The position numbers were made by a program, and so were the translations under genes. The notes under the pieces are model-generated. The model saw only the letters and a program-made list of their open reading frames with translations. It searched no databases and was not told the origin of the DNA. 28,893 nucleotides of DNA. Origin: AC-32 sp036265535. Its GTDB lineage: Bacteria > Actinomycetota > Thermoleophilia > Gaiellales > Gaiellaceae. Below are positions 8,120 to 15,494 of this stretch, one piece after another (the first letter of the stretch is position 1; the number at the start of each line of letters is the position of its first letter). The stretch is from assembly GCA_036265535.1 (NCBI GenBank), contig DATAOV010000118.1, positions 1 to 28,893 on the forward strand, read 5' to 3'.

Positions 8120-9100
8120 ATGGCCCACGAGCTTCCCTACATCGCTGCGATCGAGGAGGCGATTCGCGAGGAGATGGAGCGGGACGAGACGGTCCTCTAC
8201 TTCGGTCAGAACATCGCGACCACCGAGAACGACCCGTTCGTGCAGGCCTTCGGTGCCGATCGCGTCCGCGTGACGCCGATCTCCGAGACGGCCGAGATCG
8301 GGATGGCCGTCGGCGCGGCCTTCGGGGGCTACCGGCCGGTGGTCGAGCTGTACATGGCCGAGTTCATGCTCGTCGCGATGGACCAGGTTGTGAACGAGGC
8401 CCCGCGCTTCCACTACATGAGCGGCGGCCAGGTCAAGGTGCCGCTCGTGCTCAAGGCGGGGTACGGGTTCACCGCCGGCTGGGCGGGGCAGCACACCGGT
8501 TCGATCTACGGCATGTTCATGGGCGTGCCGGGCCTGAAGGTCGCCGTGCCCGCGACCGCGGCCGATGCCAAAGGCCTGATGACGACCGCGATCCGCGACG
8601 ACAACCCGGTCGCGTTCTTCCACCACTATCTGCTCACGCTCGAGCACGGCGAGGTACCCGACGGCGAGTACGCCGTCCCGTTCGGGGAGGCGGCGGTGCT
8701 GCGCGAGGGGAGCGACGTCACGATCGTCGCGATCGGCTTCCTCGTCGGCAAGGCGCTGGCGGCCGCCGAGCAGCTCGCGGCCGACGGCGTCAACGCAGAG
8801 GTGATCGACCCACGCACCCTTGCGCCGCTCGACACGGCTACGATCCTCGGCTCGGTCGAGAAGACCGGCCGGCTCGTGGTGGTCGACCAGTCGACGCGCC
8901 ACGGCTCCGCGGCCGCGGTGATCGCCGCGGAAGTGGCCTCGGAGGGCTTCGCCTCGCTGAAGGCTCCGGTCGGACTCGTGACAGCGCTCGACGCGACCAT
9001 CCCGTACAGCCAGCCGATGGAGGAATACCTCCTGCCGGACGAGGCGAAGATCGTCGGCGCCGTCCAGCAGGTGCTCGGCTCCGAGGCAGTCACCGCCTGA
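8120..9100 (+). CDS. Thiamine-diphosphate dehydrogenase E1 component, beta subunit (pair 1, divergent)
   Basis: This 326-residue transketolase-like beta subunit is the obligate partner of the preceding alpha chain. Seen are VTPISETAEIG with the thiamine-activating Glu56, the conserved DQVVNEAPRFHYMSGGQ block, WAGQHTGSIYGMFMGVPGLKV, and the C-terminal domain with VIDPRTLAPLD. The residues after the DNPV strand read FFHHYLL where acetoin/pyruvate E1 beta chains normally have a Glu-x-Lys-x-Leu-Tyr stretch, so the pair is diverged in both subunits. An AGGAGG site overlaps the alpha stop codon and sits six bases before the ATG, so the two are translated together. The reaction class is secure; the substrate is not. 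Confidence 0.88.
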   Translation: MAHELPYIAAIEEAIREEMERDETVLYFGQNIATTENDPFVQAFGADRVRVTPISETAEIGMAVGAAFGGYRPVVELYMAEFMLVAMDQVVNEAPRFHYMSGGQVKVPLVLKAGYGFTAGWAGQHTGSIYGMFMGVPGLKVAVPATAADAKGLMTTAIRDDNPVAFFHHYLLTLEHGEVPDGEYAVPFGEAAVLREGSDVTIVAIGFLVGKALAAAEQLAADGVNAEVIDPRTLAPLDTATILGSVEKTGRLVVVDQSTRHGSAAAVIAAEVASEGFASLKAPVGLVTALDATIPYSQPMEEYLLPDEAKIVGAVQQVLGSEAVTA

Positions 9101-10044
9101 GCACGGACGAGCTCGAGCTCCTGCGCCTGATGTGGCGGATCCGCGCCTTCGAGGAGCGGGTCGGAGAGCTGACGCGGGCCAACGAGGTGCACGGCCTCGT
9201 TCATCTGAGCATCGGTCAGGAGGCGGTCGCGGCCGGCGTCTGCTGTGCGCTGCGGACGGAGGACTTGGTCTACAGCAACCACCGCGCCCACGGCCACGCG
9301 ATCGCGAAGGGCGCGCCGCTCGAGGGCGTGCTGGCAGAGCTGATGGGTCGCGCCGACGGGCTCTGTCGCGGGCTCGGCGGCTCGATGCACCTCGTGGACG
9401 TCGAGCACGGACTGATGGGCGCTACAGGCGTCGTCGGTGGGAACGTTCCCCTCGCGCTCGGCAGCGCGCTCGCGACCCGGCTGCTCGGAGGTGACCGGGT
9501 GACCGTGGTCTTCTTCGGCGACGGCGCGGTGCAAGGCGGCATCTTCGTCGAGTCCGTCAACCTGGCGACGCTCTGGCGGCTGCCGGTGATCCTCGTGTGC
9601 GAGAACAACGGCTTCGCCGAGTTCACCCCGCGCTCGGCGCACACTGTCGTCGAGCGCGTCAGCGACGTCGTCGCGCCCTACGGCCTGGAGCGCGAGACCG
9701 TCGACGGAAACGACGTCGTGGCCGTCCGCGAGGCGTTCGCGCGCTTCCTCGCGGCGGCGCGCGGCGGCGAAGGCCCGTTCCTGCTCGAGTGCCTGACCCA
9801 CCGGCTGCGCGGCCACTACGAGGGCGATCCGGAGCGCTACCGCGAGGCTCTGGCCGCCGAGGACTGGCAGGAGCTCGACCCGATCCAGAGGCAGCAGCGG
9901 CGCGGACTCGACGAGGGGTGGCTCGACTCGCCGGCGCAGCTCGAGCAGGAGGCGCGGGAGGAAGTCGAACGGGCGGTGCTGTTCGCCCGCGAGAGCGCCT
10001 TCCCGCCCGCCGGTCTCACGGACGAGCTCGTTTACGCGTCGTGA
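9097..10044 (+). CDS. Thiamine-diphosphate dehydrogenase E1 component, alpha subunit (pair 2, acetoin/pyruvate type)
   Basis: This second E1 alpha is closer to the textbook form than the first: HLSIGQEAVAAGV, SNHRAHGHAIAKG, GGSMHLVD, FFGDGAVQGG (GDG at 141-143), ENNGFAE, and the loop THRLRGHYEGDPERYR. These match acetoin or pyruvate dehydrogenase E1 alpha. The start is uncertain. The first ATG (9130) would remove the N-terminal helix that the family has. The frame is open back to CTG at 9097, which overlaps the upstream TGA as CTGA and has GAGG ten bases before it, and no ATG, GTG or TTG gives that helix. With CTG the protein is 315 residues; with ATG 9130 it is 304. It is co-directional and overlapping with its beta subunit. 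No lipoyl E2 is nearby. Confidence 0.85.
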   Translation: MSTDELELLRLMWRIRAFEERVGELTRANEVHGLVHLSIGQEAVAAGVCCALRTEDLVYSNHRAHGHAIAKGAPLEGVLAELMGRADGLCRGLGGSMHLVDVEHGLMGATGVVGGNVPLALGSALATRLLGGDRVTVVFFGDGAVQGGIFVESVNLATLWRLPVILVCENNGFAEFTPRSAHTVVERVSDVVAPYGLERETVDGNDVVAVREAFARFLAAARGGEGPFLLECLTHRLRGHYEGDPERYREALAAEDWQELDPIQRQQRRGLDEGWLDSPAQLEQEAREEVERAVLFARESAFPPAGLTDELVYAS

Positions 10045-11009
10045 CCGAGACGACCTACCTGAAGGCGATCACGACCACGCTCGCGGAGGCGATGCGCGCC
10101 GACGAGCGGGTGCTCGTGCTCGGCGAAGACGTCGCCGAGGGCGGGCCGTGGGGAGCGACCGCCGGGCTCGTCGAGGAATTCGGTTCCGAGCGCGTCCGGA
10201 ACACGCCGATCAGCGAGGCCGCGATCTGCGGGATCGCCGTCGGCGCGGCGCAGTCCGGGATGCGGCCCGTGGTCGAGATCATGTTCATCGACTTCCTCAC
10301 GCTCGCCCTGGACCAGCTCGTCAACCAGGCGGCCAAGGCGCACTTCATGTCGGGTGGGCAGCTGCAGGTGCCGCTCGTCCTTCGCACGCAGGGCGGGGCG
10401 GGCCAGCGCGGAGGCGCCCAGCACTCGCAGAGCCTGGAGGCGTGGCTCACCCACGTGCCCGGGCTGAAGGTGGCGATGCCGAGCACGGCCGCGGACGCAG
10501 CCGGCCTGCTCGCCGCCGCAATCGGCGATCCGAATCCCGTCGTGCTGGTCGAGAACAAGACGCTCTACTACCGTCGCGAAGAGGTGGACGGGGAGCCGGT
10601 TCTTCTCGGCACGGCGCGGATCGTCCGCCGTGGAAGGGACGTCACCGTCGTCGCGCTCTCGAGGCTCGTCCCCGAGGCGCTGGACGCCGCGGAGGAGCTT
10701 TCCGCCGACGGGATCGAGGTCGAGGTGATCGACCCGCGGACGCTCGTGCCGCTCGACCTCGAGACGATCGTCGAGTCGGTCGCCCGGACGCACCGGCTCG
10801 TCGTCGCCCACGAGGCGGTTCGCAACGCCGGCTTCGGCGCCGAGCTGGCGGCTCGGGTGCAGGAGGCGGCCTTCGACGAGCTCGACGGGCCCATCGAGCG
10901 CGTCGGCGCGCCGTTCGCGCCGATCCCGTTCAGCCCGCCGCTCGAGGACGCCTACCTCCCGGGTCGCGCCGAGGTCGCCGCGGCGGTGCGCCGCGTCCTT
11001 GCCAGCTAG
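10041..11009 (+). CDS. Thiamine-diphosphate dehydrogenase E1 component, beta subunit (pair 2)
   Basis: This 322-residue E1 beta subunit has canonical motifs: VLGEDVAEGGPWGAT, RVRNTPISEAAICG with Glu59, FIDFLTLALDQLVNQAAK, FMSGGQLQVPLV, GQRGGAQHSQSLEAWLTHVPGLKV, VLVENKTLYYRREE and EVIDPRTLVPLDLETI. These match acetoin (AcoB-like) or pyruvate-type E1 beta chains. The GTG start overlaps the alpha stop as GTGA. Its TAG stop shares the palindrome CTAG (11006-11009) with the stop of the convergent CoA ligase, so there is no room for a terminator between the two units. Substrate not determined. Confidence 0.9.
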   Translation: MTETTYLKAITTTLAEAMRADERVLVLGEDVAEGGPWGATAGLVEEFGSERVRNTPISEAAICGIAVGAAQSGMRPVVEIMFIDFLTLALDQLVNQAAKAHFMSGGQLQVPLVLRTQGGAGQRGGAQHSQSLEAWLTHVPGLKVAMPSTAADAAGLLAAAIGDPNPVVLVENKTLYYRREEVDGEPVLLGTARIVRRGRDVTVVALSRLVPEALDAAEELSADGIEVEVIDPRTLVPLDLETIVESVARTHRLVVAHEAVRNAGFGAELAARVQEAAFDELDGPIERVGAPFAPIPFSPPLEDAYLPGRAEVAAAVRRVLAS

Positions 11010-12421
11010 ACCAGGGTGCTCGTGTCGATCGCGCGCTTGAGGATCTTCCCCGTCGGCCCCTTCGGGAGCTCCTCGACGAAGATCACGCGCCGAGGGTACT
11101 TGTAGGCGGCGACGCGCTCCTTCGTCCACGCTTGGATCTCGTCTGCGCTCGGCGAGGCTCCCGGTCGCGCGACGACGACTGCCGCGACCTCCTCGCCCAG
11201 GGTCTCGTCCGGGATCCCGACGACCGCGGCCTCGAGCACGTCGGGATGCGCGTACAGCGCCTCCTCGACCTCGCGCGGGTAGACCGAGTAGCCGCCGCGG
11301 AGGATCAAGTCCTTCTTGCGGTCGACGAGGAACAGGTAGCCATCGCCGTCGACGTAGCCGAGATCGCTGGTCGAGAGCCAGCGGTCTGAGTCGATCGTCT
11401 CGGCCGTCGCCTGCGGATCCTCCCAGTAGCCCGGGATCACGGAGGGGCCGCGGAACTGCACCTCTCCGACCTCGCCGGCAGGGAGCGGTTTGCCCCCGAG
11501 CGAGACGATTCGGAGCTCGGTGCCGCCGAGCGGCGTCCCGACCGAGCCGGGCCTGGGCGTCTGGCCGCGCAGGTAGGTGGTGGCGATCCCGGAAAGCTCG
11601 GTGAGGCCGTAGCCCTCGTAGACCTCGCCGCCGAAGACCCGTTCGAAGTCGCGCGCGACCTCGACCGGCACGGCGGCTCCCCCGACGTGGGCGATCCGGA
11701 CCGGCGGCAGCCGCTCCGCTGAGCGCGCGGCCTGGCACAGCGCGATGCACATGGTCGGGACCCCGAGCAGGATCGTCGTCCCCGTCTCCGTCATCAGCGC
11801 CAGCGTCCGTTCGGCCTCGAAGCGGCGGACGACGGCGATCGCCGAGCCGGAGAGCAGAGTCGAGAGGACGCCGGTCGCGAGACCGAGCACGTGCGAGAAC
11901 GGCGCCGCGCCGAGCACGACGTCGTCCGGCCCGAGGTCGAGCGCGTCCGCCGCGTTCCGGGCGGCGGCGTGAAGGCTGCCGTGCGTCAGGATCGCCCCCT
12001 TCGGCCGGCCGGACGTGCCGGAGGTGAAGAGGATCACTGCCGGGTCGGCGCCTGCCCGTTCGAGGGGCCCGGCGGACGGCTCGGACTCGATGCCCAGCTC
12101 GCCTTCGTCCTGGAGGAAGACCCGCGGCGTCGATGCCTCCAGCCGCGCCTCGACCTCGGGCGGCGCCAGCAGGCCGTTGAGCGGGACCAGGATCGCGCCC
12201 AGCCGCCACGTTCCGAGCGCCGCGGCCACGAAGGCCGGGCCGTTCGGCAGCATCAGCGCGACCCGGTCGCCGGGCTCGACTCCCCGCTCGACGAGGAGGG
12301 CCGTCGCGGCGTCTGCCCGCCGCCCGATCTCCGCGTAGGTGAGGGTGCCCGTCTCGCCGACGAGCGCCGGCCGCTCTGCGTGGGCCGCAACCGCGTCGCC
12401 CAGGATGTGTGCGAGGTTCAC
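11006..12421 (-). CDS. AMP-forming acyl/aryl-CoA ligase
   Basis: This 471-residue ANL-superfamily ligase activates a carboxylic acid to its CoA thioester through an acyl-adenylate. Motifs in order: ATP loop LFTSGTSGRPKG at 131-142, GYGLTELSG, STSDLGYVDGDGY with the adenosine-binding Asp, VDRKKDLILRGGYSVYP (hinge and A8 loop), and PTGKILKR with the catalytic Lys459. It is shorter than acetyl-CoA synthetase and similar to fatty-acid, malonyl- and 4-coumarate-type ligases; the acid cannot be chosen from motifs. The start is a GTG at 12421, 26 bp from the start of the divergent dehydrogenase. Its location between oxidative aromatic modules makes an aromatic or dicarboxylic acid plausible, but this is inference. 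Confidence 0.88.
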   Translation of the reverse strand: MNLAHILGDAVAAHAERPALVGETGTLTYAEIGRRADAATALLVERGVEPGDRVALMLPNGPAFVAAALGTWRLGAILVPLNGLLAPPEVEARLEASTPRVFLQDEGELGIESEPSAGPLERAGADPAVILFTSGTSGRPKGAILTHGSLHAAARNAADALDLGPDDVVLGAAPFSHVLGLATGVLSTLLSGSAIAVVRRFEAERTLALMTETGTTILLGVPTMCIALCQAARSAERLPPVRIAHVGGAAVPVEVARDFERVFGGEVYEGYGLTELSGIATTYLRGQTPRPGSVGTPLGGTELRIVSLGGKPLPAGEVGEVQFRGPSVIPGYWEDPQATAETIDSDRWLSTSDLGYVDGDGYLFLVDRKKDLILRGGYSVYPREVEEALYAHPDVLEAAVVGIPDETLGEEVAAVVVARPGASPSADEIQAWTKERVAAYKYPRRVIFVEELPKGPTGKILKRAIDTSTLV

Positions 12422-12434
12422 GGCCGAAGGACGT

Positions 12435-12450
12435 TACTGTCGTCGTGGTG
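12435..12450 (+). promoter_or_regulatory. Candidate -10 (TACTGT) for a leaderless transcript
   Basis: TACTGT at 12435-12440 fits the actinobacterial TANNNT -10. Seven bases later is GTG 12448, in frame with the dehydrogenase, and there is no Shine-Dalgarno at useful spacing. Initiation at that G would give a leaderless mRNA. No convincing -35 hexamer is visible. Confidence 0.35.
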
Positions 12451-13227
12451 ACGATGCCGACCGTAGCGGTGCTCGGGCTCGGGGAGGCCGGCAGCCGGCT
12501 CGCGGGAGATCTGGTGGAGGGTGGAGCCGAGGTGCGTGCCTACGACCCCGAGAGACGTGACGTGGAGGGCGTCGTCCGTGCCTGCGCCGCGGAGGCCGCA
12601 GTCGCCGGCGCGGACGTGGTGCTCAGCGTCAACTCGCCCGCAGCCGCCGTCGGCGCCGCAAGGGCCGCGCTGCCGGCGCTGTCGCAGGGCTCGATCTACG
12701 CCGACCTGAACACGGCCGCTCCGGAGCTCAAGCGAGAGATCGCGGACCTCGTCGAAGGGGCGGGCGCCCGCTTCGCCGACGTCGCGCTGCTCGGAGCCGT
12801 GCCCGCGACCGGGATCCGGACCTCGGCACTTGCCTCCGGAGCCGGCGCACGGGCCTTCGCGGATGCCTTCGTGCCGCTGGGAATGCCGGTGGAGGTCGTC
12901 TCCGAGCTCCCGGGCGCCGCCGCCGCGTCGAAGCTGTTGCGCTCGGTGTTCATGAAGGGCATCGCGGCCGCCGCGATCGAGAGCCTCGAGGCCGCGGAGG
13001 CGGCCGGTCGGCGCGACTGGCTCGAAGGGCAACTTGCCGCGGTCCTCGGCGAGCCGCTGCTCCAACGCCTGGTCGAGGGCAGCCGCAGGCACGCCGCCCG
13101 CCGGGTCGACGAGATGGAGGCGGCCCGCGACCTGCTGCTCACGCTCGGGATCGAGCCGCGGATCGCGACGGCGAGCGCCTCCGTGCTCGCCGCGCTCGCG
13201 GCCGCTCCGCAGTCCGGCGGGCGGTAA
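12448..13227 (+). CDS. 6-phosphogluconate dehydrogenase-like NAD(P) oxidoreductase with DUF1932-type C-terminal domain
   Basis: This 259-residue protein (257 if the ATG at 12454 is used) is of the beta-hydroxyacid dehydrogenase clan. The Rossmann motif VAVLGLGEAGSRLAGDL is at the N terminus, followed by SVNSPAA and YADLNTAAP. The helical C-terminal domain has SKLLRSVFMKGIAAAAIESLEAAE with the conserved Lys, and RRHAARRVDEMEAARDLL, typical of DUF1932. The family oxidises 3-hydroxy acids and related compounds; the substrate is unknown. An ATG frame opens at 12409 but would run into the divergent ligase start, and the GTG at 12448 fits a leaderless start. It leads the operon containing the DUF6282 protein, GalB and GalC, so an oxidation step in ring-fission product processing is a fair guess. 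Confidence 0.8.
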   Translation: MTMPTVAVLGLGEAGSRLAGDLVEGGAEVRAYDPERRDVEGVVRACAAEAAVAGADVVLSVNSPAAAVGAARAALPALSQGSIYADLNTAAPELKREIADLVEGAGARFADVALLGAVPATGIRTSALASGAGARAFADAFVPLGMPVEVVSELPGAAAASKLLRSVFMKGIAAAAIESLEAAEAAGRRDWLEGQLAAVLGEPLLQRLVEGSRRHAARRVDEMEAARDLLLTLGIEPRIATASASVLAALAAAPQSGGR

Positions 13228-13237
13228 GGTCGCGCCG

Positions 13238-14167
13238 ATGGTGACGCAGCCCGCCGAAGAGGTGAGGCCGAGCGAGCGCGCCCGTGTGCTCGTGCGGGGC
13301 GCGTACGACCTGCACGTCCACATCGGCCCCGACGTGCCGCCGCGGCGGATCGACGACCTGTCGCTCGCCCGCCGTTTCGCCGAGCTCGGTCTCGCGGGTT
13401 TCGCGCTCAAGTCGCACTACACGTCCACGGCCGAGCGGGCCCAGGTCGTCTCCGCGGTCGTCCCCGAGGTCGAGGTGGTGGGCACGCTGACGCTGAATCG
13501 GGCAGTGGGCGGGATGAACGCGCTCGCGGTCGAGATCGCCGCGCGCGAGGGCGCCCGCATCGTCTGGATGCCGACCGTCGACTCGCCCGCGGAGACGGCC
13601 GGCCGGACAGAGCCGAAGCCGGGCGACAAGGTGCCTCAGTGGGCCCAGCTGCAGCACGAGCTGCGAGGGCTCGGGCTCGGCGTCGAGCCGGTGCACGTGA
13701 CGGGCGAGGACGGGCTGCTCCTGCCGGAGACGCGGGAGGTGCTCCGCGCAATCGCCCGCCACGGGCTCATCCTCGCCACCGCGCATCTCGCCCGCGACGA
13801 CGCGTTCGCCGTCGTCGACGGTGCGCTCGAGGAAGGCGTCGAGCACATCGTCGTCACCCACCCCGAGTTCCCCTGCCAGAACTTCTCGATCGACGACCAG
13901 GTCGCGCTTGCCGAGCGTGGCTGCCTCCTCGAGCGCTGCCTGAGCACGCCGCACAGCGGCAAGACGACGTGGGAGCACGTCGTCGAGGGTGTCCGCGCGG
14001 TTGGCGTCGAGCACGCGCTCTTCTCCAGCGATTTCGGCAACCCCGACTACCCGGCGGTCGAGGACGGGCTCGCGCTCTGGGCCGATCGCCTTCTCGGCGC
14101 CGGCTTCGACGAGGACGAGGTGCAGGAGATGATCGTCGGGCAGTCTCGGCGGCTGGCACGAGCATGA
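13238..14167 (+). CDS. DUF6282 amidohydrolase-like metalloprotein
   Basis: This 309-residue protein resembles the DUF6282 family, which is related to the metal-dependent amidohydrolases. The ligand set fits that fold: YDLHVHIGPD with His26 and His28, LKSHYTST with Lys58/His60, ATAHLARDD with His183, VTHPEFPCQNF with His208, and SSDFGNPD with Asp265. No experimentally established reaction for this family is known to me. The ATG at 13238 has AAGG eight bases upstream and follows the dehydrogenase by 10 bp. The stop overlaps the galB start as ATGA. Between a dehydrogenase and GalB/GalC it could hydrolyse a lactone such as 2-pyrone-4,6-dicarboxylate (as the unrelated-subfamily enzyme LigI does), but this is an inference from gene order. 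Confidence 0.75.
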   Translation: MVTQPAEEVRPSERARVLVRGAYDLHVHIGPDVPPRRIDDLSLARRFAELGLAGFALKSHYTSTAERAQVVSAVVPEVEVVGTLTLNRAVGGMNALAVEIAAREGARIVWMPTVDSPAETAGRTEPKPGDKVPQWAQLQHELRGLGLGVEPVHVTGEDGLLLPETREVLRAIARHGLILATAHLARDDAFAVVDGALEEGVEHIVVTHPEFPCQNFSIDDQVALAERGCLLERCLSTPHSGKTTWEHVVEGVRAVGVEHALFSSDFGNPDYPAVEDGLALWADRLLGAGFDEDEVQEMIVGQSRRLARA

Positions 14168-14877
14168 GCAGGAAGCTGCTCGTCGTCGGCGCCCACTCCG
14201 CCGACTTCGTCTGGCGGGCGGGTGGGGCGATCGCCGTCGCGACGGGCGGGGGCGGCGCCGCGCGTGTGCTCGCGCTCTCCTACGGCGAGCGCGGCGAGTC
14301 CGGCGAGCTCTGGAAGGAGGAAGGTCAGACGATCGAGCGCGTCAAGGAGATCCGTCACGCGGAGGCGGAGCGGGCCGCGGCGGCAGTCGGTGCGGAGTTC
14401 GAGTGCCTGGATCTCGGCGACTATCCCCTCGAGGTCGACCGCGAGGCGCTCGGCCGCCTCGCCGATCGGATCCGCGATTTCGCGCCCGACGTGCTCGTCA
14501 CGCACACCGACCGCGACCCGTTCAACCCCGACCACGCAGTCGCGTTCTTCGCGGTCGAGCGCGCCCGTGCGCTGGCAGCCGGCGCCGGCGTCGCGAGCGC
14601 CTTCGAGATCGTGGAGCCACCGGAGTTCCTGCTCTTCGAGCCGCACCAGCCCGAGCTGTGCAACTTCGTCCCGACCACGTTCGTCGACATCACGGCCGTG
14701 ATCGAGCGGAAGCAGGCGGCGATGTCGGAGATGAAGGCGCAGGAGTACCTTCAGTCCTACTACGGCCAGCGCGCCGAGCAGCGCGGCAACCACGCACGCC
14801 GCTCGTCGGGGAACTCGGCGATTCGCTACGCCGAGGCCTTCCAGCGCGTGACGCCGCAGGTCGTGAGCGCACTGTGA
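14164..14877 (+). CDS. galB: 4-oxalomesaconate hydratase, GalB type (PIG-L fold)
   Basis: This 237-residue PIG-L/LmbE-fold protein has the GalB signature. GalB hydrates 4-oxalomesaconate to 4-carboxy-4-hydroxy-2-oxoadipate in gallate and protocatechuate 4,5-cleavage. The N-terminal motif is GAHSADFVWRAGG: compared with the AHPDDE of true deacetylases, the zinc-binding His11 and Asp14 remain while the catalytic first Asp is Ala13, arguing against sugar or GlcNAc deacetylation. Also seen are SYGERGESGELW, LDLGDYPL, THTDRDPFNPDHAVAF with the third ligand His124, and FEPHQPELCNF. The ATG overlaps the upstream stop, and the stop overlaps the GalC-like aldolase start as GTGA, which supports consecutive steps. 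The assignment rests on motif recall plus the neighbour, not on a search. Confidence 0.82.
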   Translation: MSRKLLVVGAHSADFVWRAGGAIAVATGGGGAARVLALSYGERGESGELWKEEGQTIERVKEIRHAEAERAAAAVGAEFECLDLGDYPLEVDREALGRLADRIRDFAPDVLVTHTDRDPFNPDHAVAFFAVERARALAAGAGVASAFEIVEPPEFLLFEPHQPELCNFVPTTFVDITAVIERKQAAMSEMKAQEYLQSYYGQRAEQRGNHARRSSGNSAIRYAEAFQRVTPQVVSAL

Positions 14878-15494
14878 CCGACGCGTTCGCCGCTCTCGCG
14901 CAACTCGGAACCGCGACCGTCCACGAGGCGGCTGCTCGCTCGCCCGTCGTCAACGCCGACCTGATCCAGGTCGTGCCCGGCTCCCGGGCGGCCGGGCCTG
15001 CGCGCACCGTGCGCTGCGGACAGGACGACAACCTGATGGTCCATGCCGCCGTCGCCGAGGCGCAACCGGGCGAGGTGCTCGTCCTGACGATGCCCGAGCC
15101 GACGCCGGTCGCGCTCATCGGCGAGCTGATCGCGACGCAGGCGAAGGCCTCGGGCGTTGCCGCGCTGCTCGTCGACGGCGCGGTGCGCGACCTCGAGGAG
15201 CTCCGCGAGCTGGGCCTTCCGGTCTGGGCGCGCTTCGTGCGCGTGAGCGGCGCCGAGAAGCAGGTTCGCGGCGAGATCGGCGGGACGGTGCAGATGGGCG
15301 GCGCGACGATCCGCCAGGGCGATGTCGTCGTGCTCGATGCGGACGGCGCCGTCGTGGTCGAGCGCGAGCGAGTCGACGAAGTCCTGACCGCGGCACAGGA
15401 GCGGTTCGAGCGGGAGAACGAGAAGCGGCCGAAGCTCCAGGCGGGCGCGTTCTCGTACGATCTCGACGGCCTGCGCCGGCTCGTCGAGTCGTGA
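14874..15494 (+). CDS. galC: 4-carboxy-4-hydroxy-2-oxoadipate aldolase/oxaloacetate decarboxylase (RraA-like, GalC/LigK type)
   Basis: This 206-residue RraA-like protein matches class II HMG/CHA aldolases, which split 4-carboxy-4-hydroxy-2-oxoadipate into pyruvate and oxaloacetate. Visible are LGTATVHEAA near the N terminus, the metal/substrate loop LLVDGAVRDLEELRELG with Arg105-Asp106, LPVWARFVR and QMGGATIRQGDVVVLDADGAVVV. The C-terminal extension (about 40 residues after VVVERERV) is usual for the aldolase and absent from short RNase E regulators (RraA), which makes the aldolase reading better. The GTG start overlaps galB by 4 bp. It ends the operon; a hairpin-rich 97-bp gap follows. A 4-hydroxy-4-methyl-2-oxoglutarate aldolase is the same family and cannot be excluded. 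Confidence 0.82.
   Translation: MTDAFAALAQLGTATVHEAAARSPVVNADLIQVVPGSRAAGPARTVRCGQDDNLMVHAAVAEAQPGEVLVLTMPEPTPVALIGELIATQAKASGVAALLVDGAVRDLEELRELGLPVWARFVRVSGAEKQVRGEIGGTVQMGGATIRQGDVVVLDADGAVVVERERVDEVLTAAQERFERENEKRPKLQAGAFSYDLDGLRRLVES

Noticed and set aside
11006..11009. Possible frameshift or fusion where the E1 beta and CoA ligase genes meet
   Set aside because: Both proteins are full length; the two convergent genes simply share the palindromic CTAG as stop codons.
10032..12209. A 725-codon open frame on the minus strand
   Set aside because: It overlaps the well-supported E1 beta and CoA ligase genes in a different frame and has the same low-complexity Arg/Gly composition.
14164..14877. 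N-acetylglucosaminyl deacetylase (mycothiol MshB-like)
   Set aside because: The catalytic Asp of AHPDDE is Ala, and the protein overlaps a GalC/LigK-type aldolase gene.
14874..15494. Ribonuclease E activity regulator RraA
   Set aside because: The C-terminal extension and the gene context with GalB favour the aldolase members of the family.
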